Below, in pieces: positions 60,901 through 64,000 of a stretch of 64,000 bases of DNA. A program made the position numbers and the translations under genes. How positions within the stretch are numbered: the first letter of the stretch is position 1; each line of letters opens with the position of its first letter. Below the pieces are notes generated by a model. It saw only the letters and a program-made list of their open reading frames with translations. It searched no databases and had not been told where the DNA came from. Origin of the DNA: Ignavibacteriota bacterium (lineage in GTDB: Bacteria > Bacteroidota > Ignavibacteria > Ignavibacteriales > Melioribacteraceae); NCBI GenBank assembly GCA_016716225.1, contig JADJWT010000001.1:3296501-3360500 (forward strand), written 5' to 3'.

Positions 60901-62064
60901 TTAAATAATAAATCTGAAATTATTACTCCGCAAATTATAGATTACTATTCAATAGATTCAATAAAAAGTTATTTTGAATGGAAATCTGAAAATTCCCAAA
61001 CAATTATTTATAAAGGAAAGAATCCGCAAAATTTGGCAAAATATGATTCGACTTTTAACAATTACTATATAGATTCAGTTAGTTCAAATGAAACGTATTT
61101 TTACGCAATTCAAATAAAAAATATCTTAAATAATTCAGTATCAAATAAAAGTAAAATAATTTCAATTTTTTCACATGCTCCCGGAAATTTCATTTCACTA
61201 AAAATATTGAATCAAAATTCAATTGAATTACTATTTTCAATTCATGTTGATAAAAGTTCTATAAAATTAAATAACATTTTTATAAATGATGAAAATCCAA
61301 ATTCATTTGTTTTTAGTTCAGAAAAAAGTCTAATAATTTTCACTAACTCAAAATTGGAAAGTGATGATAACAATTTAATTTTTAAAAACTTTCGAGATAT
61401 TTATAACACACCGTTTCCTGATTCATCGATAAATTTCCAAACTGATTTTAATAATTTCACAGAAAACGAGTTACTAATAATAAATTTTAAAATAATAGAT
61501 AATTATAAAATAAATATTATTTTTAATTTTAATTTAGATTCATTAACTGCTCTAAATATAAATAATTATGAGTTTTTACCTAAAAATAATATTAAGCAAT
61601 TAAATCTGGATAAATTTGAGGGAAAATCTTTAAATGTTATAGTTGAAAACCCAATTGGATCTGTTGGAAAAGATTATATTTTATCAATAAAAAATATTTT
61701 TTCATCCAAAGAAAGCGGATATTTCCCAATCAAAGAAAATGCGGGAAGTCAAATTATTTTAACTTCTAATTCAGAAAATCTCAATAAAATATTTGTTTAT
61801 CCAAATCCAGTAAATTTAAATGAAGTTGAGGAAATGACTTTTGCAAATTTAACTCAATTTGCAGAAATTCTAATCTATTCATTAGATGGTATATTTGTGA
61901 AAAAATTAGTTGAAAATGACGGAAACGGTGGAATTTCATGGAATTTAATTAATGAAAATAATATCAAAATTTCTTCCGGAATATATATTTTTAAAGTAAT
62001 TTCTAAAGATTTTGAAGGTAAAAATATTCAAGAAAAGTTAGGTAAATTTGCTGTAATTCGGTAA
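57895..62064 (+). CDS. Secreted subtilisin-like (S8) protease with C-terminal sorting domain
   Basis: 1389 aa. Signal peptide 1-19 (ends Y-I-F-P-Q), inhibitor-like propeptide, S8 domain with Asp in A-L-I-D-T-G-I-D, His in D-E-H-G-H-G-T-N-I-A-G and Ser in G-T-S-I-S-T-P-F-V-S. After ~430 come beta domains, FG-GAP-like repeats (D-F-N-G-D-G-I-L-D-I; D-I-D-E-N-G-I-N-E-I) and a C-terminal type-A-like sorting domain (V-Y-P-N-P-V-N to the end). A large T9SS-exported protease, probably for extracellular protein degradation. It overlaps purF by 11 nt and precedes pgsA by 4 nt. Confidence 0.93.
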   Translation: MKFKLAIIFFLTCNYIFPQTKYFIKYKDHVPIEECKQHLSQKIKNVKLSNRFNQTPKSIYSKNIFDRIFTINIPSDQESILLELKSNSEIEYIQKSVNYKIDLAPIDSLYDEQWGLQNINAEKSWDLIPQNSETIILALIDTGIDYLHPDLKNQIFRNQGELGIDKNGNNKSNNGIDDDENGFVDDFSGWDFVNKTEIYNSEINYDFTNWDNDPIDEHGHGTNIAGIIGAEHNEIGIAGINPKIKILNLRAFDKNGNGEEDDAASAIIYAVNMGAKIINMSWGDSEYSQVLKDVLDFAYSNGVILVGSSGNSGSNLPHYPSSFSNVISVGAIQKDKTIASFSNYGSTIDLVAPGSQVITTNLNNSYKSVSGTSISTPFVSAAISIILSFNNFNNEEIKQIIKTTCNDLGEAGWDDKFGAGNLDLEKALKFLLPSEIKINYPPNEFYTSEENIKINISCISPSFKSYNLQYGIGLNPTRWINIDLQNNQYQILNEDVYSFDLSKLVDTTYTIQLYLNTIDNKTIIERSYFTIDRTQPEILSFSFSTIILNDEETLQASIISDDKTSAQIFFRNKFSNDNFQSTYLDEFNSDIKNISQKHFSFIPTNLIKNNLDIEFYFVVTNQAGKQILIKDGDNFFTSENSFKKNLQSYEKKNYTIQSGRIFPNKIKFNGLENNFLLVNEILSATDLSIFEFQNSQFVKVNSLKNRIPISVGNFNDNENTEILSLFVKSGFIETQIENGSINFRNVFNDSSQTFWPALAENIDSDSNIEIIAFSDDRTISIWEVQNDFQMIKENDLQIYNSNNNQNSIFRNNEILVGDFDNDLSNEICASDNFGNLIFYEIKNHGNFTNDFLIKIFSGYESQTQMAKGDFNGDGILDIASLTKIDDKNYELPIFHVSVFSFIENKFERIFEKSILKTDENFTSSFDKSYSSIRFANIIDDEKEELIISQNPNLYIFEFDEEIDNLIFHLTNVNSQSIFWGDIDENGINEIGIPQNDLINFFELNNKSEIITPQIIDYYSIDSIKSYFEWKSENSQTIIYKGKNPQNLAKYDSTFNNYYIDSVSSNETYFYAIQIKNILNNSVSNKSKIISIFSHAPGNFISLKILNQNSIELLFSIHVDKSSIKLNNIFINDENPNSFVFSSEKSLIIFTNSKLESDDNNLIFKNFRDIYNTPFPDSSINFQTDFNNFTENELLIINFKIIDNYKINIIFNFNLDSLTALNINNYEFLPKNNIKQLNLDKFEGKSLNVIVENPIGSVGKDYILSIKNIFSSKESGYFPIKENAGSQIILTSNSENLNKIFVYPNPVNLNEVEEMTFANLTQFAEILIYSLDGIFVKKLVENDGNGGISWNLINENNIKISSGIYIFKVISKDFEGKNIQEKLGKFAVIR

Positions 62065-62068
62065 AATT

Positions 62069-62644
62069 ATGAAAATTCAATTAAATAAAATTCATACAAT
62101 TTCAAATTATATAAGTTTTTTAAGATTACTTCTCGCAATTCCAATTTTTTATTTCATCAGTAATATAAATGAAATTTCGGGATCACGAATTATTTTAGTT
62201 TCGATTTATTTATTTGCTTTTTTAACAGATATTCTTGATGGATATTTTGCACGAAAATTTAATGAAATTTCTGAGCTTGGTAAAATAATTGATCCTCTTG
62301 CAGATAAAATTCTGGTAATTATGATTGTGTTTTTTCTTTTTTACTTTAATATCATTTCAGAATTTTACTTTTGGTTAATTGTTTTGCGGGATTTAATTAT
62401 CTTTACCGGCGGAATTTTTGTGAGTAAAAAAATCGGTTTTGTTTTACCTTCAAATTATTTAGGAAAAGCAACGGTTTTATCAATCGGAATTTATATTATA
62501 ATTGTTACGCTGGGATATAATTCTTCGCACATTTCTCATCAAATTTTCTATTATTTATCAATTATTTTAAGTTTTCTCTCAGTAATTATTTATGCATTGA
62601 GAGGATATAAAGAAATTAAAAAGGGTAAAAATGAAGTTGTTTAA
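62069..62644 (+). CDS. pgsA: CDP-diacylglycerol-glycerol-3-phosphate 3-phosphatidyltransferase
   Basis: 191 aa membrane protein. CDP-alcohol phosphotransferase motif at ~54-80: D-I-L-D-G-Y-F-A-R, then G-K-I-I-D-P-L-A-D-K. Several transmembrane helices. Makes phosphatidylglycerol phosphate in the inner membrane. It overlaps ftsY by 14 nt. Other CDP-alcohol transferases share the motif; pgsA is the usual gene at this length. Confidence 0.88.
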   Translation: MKIQLNKIHTISNYISFLRLLLAIPIFYFISNINEISGSRIILVSIYLFAFLTDILDGYFARKFNEISELGKIIDPLADKILVIMIVFFLFYFNIISEFYFWLIVLRDLIIFTGGIFVSKKIGFVLPSNYLGKATVLSIGIYIIIVTLGYNSSHISHQIFYYLSIILSFLSVIIYALRGYKEIKKGKNEVV

Positions 62645-63569
62645 AAATCTTAATTTTGGAAAACTTAAAGACGGATTAACCAAAACCAGAGAGAAAATAT
62701 TTAATAGTATTTCTGAAACAATTAGCGGAAAAGCTAAAATTGATGATGAAGTTTTAGATGAACTTGAAGAAATTTTAATTTCAAGCGATATTGGAATGGA
62801 AACCGCCGAAAGAATTATTGAATCAACTCGAAAATCCTTAAAGAATGAAAAAGAAAGATCAGAAGAAAAAATTATTGAAATTCTTAAAAATGAATTGATT
62901 TTACTTCTTGAAGAAAAAAGTTCTAAAGTTACAGAATATGATCTTATTGAAAAATTTAAACCATACGTTATTTTAATTGTTGGAGTAAATGGTGCTGGCA
63001 AAACAACAACAATTGGAAAACTTGCGCATAATTATAAAAAAGCTGGATTGAAAGTCGTTATTGGTTCTGCAGATACTTTTAGAGCTGCGGCCAATGAACA
63101 ATTGGAAATTTGGGCAAATAGAGCTGGAGTTGAAATTATTCAACGGGAGCATGGTTCCGATCCTTCTTCTGTTGCATTTGATACTTTAACTTCTGCAAAA
63201 AAAAGTAATGCAGATATTGTAATAATTGATACTGCCGGAAGATTGCATACAAAAACAAATTTAATGGAAGAATTAAAAAAAATTAAACGTGTTTTAAATA
63301 AAGTTTTAGATTTTGCACCAAATGATACATTTTTGGTAATAGATGGAAATACCGGTCAAAATGGTTTAACACAAGCTCAAGAATTTGCAAAATCAACAGA
63401 ATTAACTGGACTGATTGTAACAAAACTTGATGGAACCGCAAAAGGCGGAATAATTTTTCAAATAACTGCTGAACAAAATATTCCCGTAAAATATATAGGA
63501 GTTGGAGAGGGAATTGAAGATCTTCAAACTTTTGATGCAAAAGAATTTGTGAATGCAATTTTTGGGTAA
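62631..63569 (+). CDS. ftsY: Signal recognition particle receptor FtsY
   Basis: 312 aa. N-domain helices (1-100), then the SRP GTPase: G1 G-V-N-G-A-G-K-T-T-T at ~118, D-T-F-R-A-A-A-N-E-Q-L, D-T-A-G-R-L-H-T, T-K-L-D-G-T-A-K-G-G and a C-terminal G-V-G-E-G-I-E-D-L. It lacks a long acidic N-terminal domain, as in many bacteria. It targets nascent membrane and secreted proteins with SRP. Confidence 0.97.
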   Translation: MKLFKNLNFGKLKDGLTKTREKIFNSISETISGKAKIDDEVLDELEEILISSDIGMETAERIIESTRKSLKNEKERSEEKIIEILKNELILLLEEKSSKVTEYDLIEKFKPYVILIVGVNGAGKTTTIGKLAHNYKKAGLKVVIGSADTFRAAANEQLEIWANRAGVEIIQREHGSDPSSVAFDTLTSAKKSNADIVIIDTAGRLHTKTNLMEELKKIKRVLNKVLDFAPNDTFLVIDGNTGQNGLTQAQEFAKSTELTGLIVTKLDGTAKGGIIFQITAEQNIPVKYIGVGEGIEDLQTFDAKEFVNAIFG

Positions 63570-63751
63570 AATCCATTCTTATTTTTTAATAATTGATTTT
63601 ACAATAAAAACTAACTTTTTCGTTAAAGTGTACAATTAATCATACATGTATTTTATACTAAAATATACACAAAAATAAATTAAATTAAGTTTTTACATTA
63701 TAAATTCGGCACAATATTGGAGGTTCTAAATTAAAAAGTTGTGCTGAGTTT

Positions 63752-64000
63752 ATGAAAACTGCAATTATTACTTTTTTCATTTTCGTAATTGTAAATCTTT
63801 CTTCAAACATTCAATATTCTCAAACAAGAAACTTAAATCACAGAGTAAAAGAAAGAAAACAAACTGAAGAAAGAAACACAAATAAAAATGATAAACAACC
63901 TGGAAGAACAAGAAATGATGAATCTATAAATGATGAAATTCCAAAAAGAAAAAAAGAAAATCCAAGAATTGAAGAAACCAAAATTTCAAATCCGGTGAAA
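63752..64000 (+). CDS. Secreted charged protein, 3' end outside window
   Basis: 83 codons visible and still open at the window edge. Signal peptide (M-K-T-A-I-I-T-F-F-I-F-V, ends Q-Y-S-Q), then a long Arg/Lys/Glu-rich low-complexity stretch (R-V-K-E-R-K-Q-T-E-E-R, P-K-R-K-K-E-N-P-R). The 182-bp spacer after ftsY is AT-rich with no clear terminator. Function unknown. Confidence 0.6.
   Translation, partial: MKTAIITFFIFVIVNLSSNIQYSQTRNLNHRVKERKQTEERNTNKNDKQPGRTRNDESINDEIPKRKKENPRIEETKISNPVK

Overview
The window is a very AT-rich bacterial chromosome segment that looks like Ignavibacteria or a close relative in the Bacteroidota/Chlorobiota group. The main clue is a set of seven exported proteins ending in type IX secretion (T9SS) type-A sorting domains, most with an N-Y-P-N-P-F-N-P motif. 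The assignment rests on protein style and composition only, not on a marker-gene comparison.

Layout. (1) 1-390: 3' part of a MerR-type regulator, host chromosome. (2) 390-56360: a ~56 kb integrated element bracketed by a 49-bp direct repeat of the 5' half of tRNA-Pro(GGG) (390-438 and 56312-56360). A tyrosine integrase lies just inside the right end, and 19-bp arm-type repeats lie just inside both ends. (3) 56317-64000: intact tRNA-Pro, purF, a secreted subtilase, pgsA, ftsY and the start of a secreted protein, host chromosome.

Inside the element, phage-type modules occupy three blocks: 0.58-3.97 kb (sigma-like factor, RecA/Sak4-like ATPase, ArdC-N-like protein, small genes); 23.9-33.0 kb (DUF2190-like decoration protein, major capsid, ClpP-like head protease, small terminase-like protein, large terminase, portal, two small late proteins); and 50.9-56.2 kb (lipoprotein, M15 endolysin, replication-type genes, excisionase-like, RHH, Xre repressor, integrase). 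I see no tail genes. The element is therefore either a decayed prophage or a capsid-encoding satellite-like island.

Two large non-phage blocks are embedded in it. Block A (4.9-23.4 kb) holds giant secreted T9SS proteins (a ~2600-aa Ig/FN3 repeat protein split by a frameshift, a triple-LamG protein, a LamG-lipase), a CZB protein and a membrane-anchored Lon-like protease with FG-GAP repeats. Block B (33.7-50.9 kb) is a sedentary-type integron: a genuine IntI with the IntI-specific patch, a companion gene, a putative attI and about 15 gene cassettes separated by long (~220 bp) attC sites whose R'' and R' boxes match cassette by cassette. Unlike the classical layout, intI points the same way as the cassettes. 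Most cassettes encode exported proteins (T9SS-sorted proteins, outer-membrane barrels, lipoproteins, a TlpA-like thioredoxin); others encode a RES-domain protein, a DUF4279 protein, a GIY-YIG-like protein and a voltage-gated K+ channel. One attC is split by an IS1111-type IS110 element with a frameshifted transposase and a candidate bridge/seek-RNA region. The last attC is truncated.

Intergenic DNA of the element is unusual: purine-rich low-complexity tracts, a 12-bp tandem repeat and two families of small dispersed palindromes. Some palindromes have inserted into attC sites and, in frame, into a replication gene.
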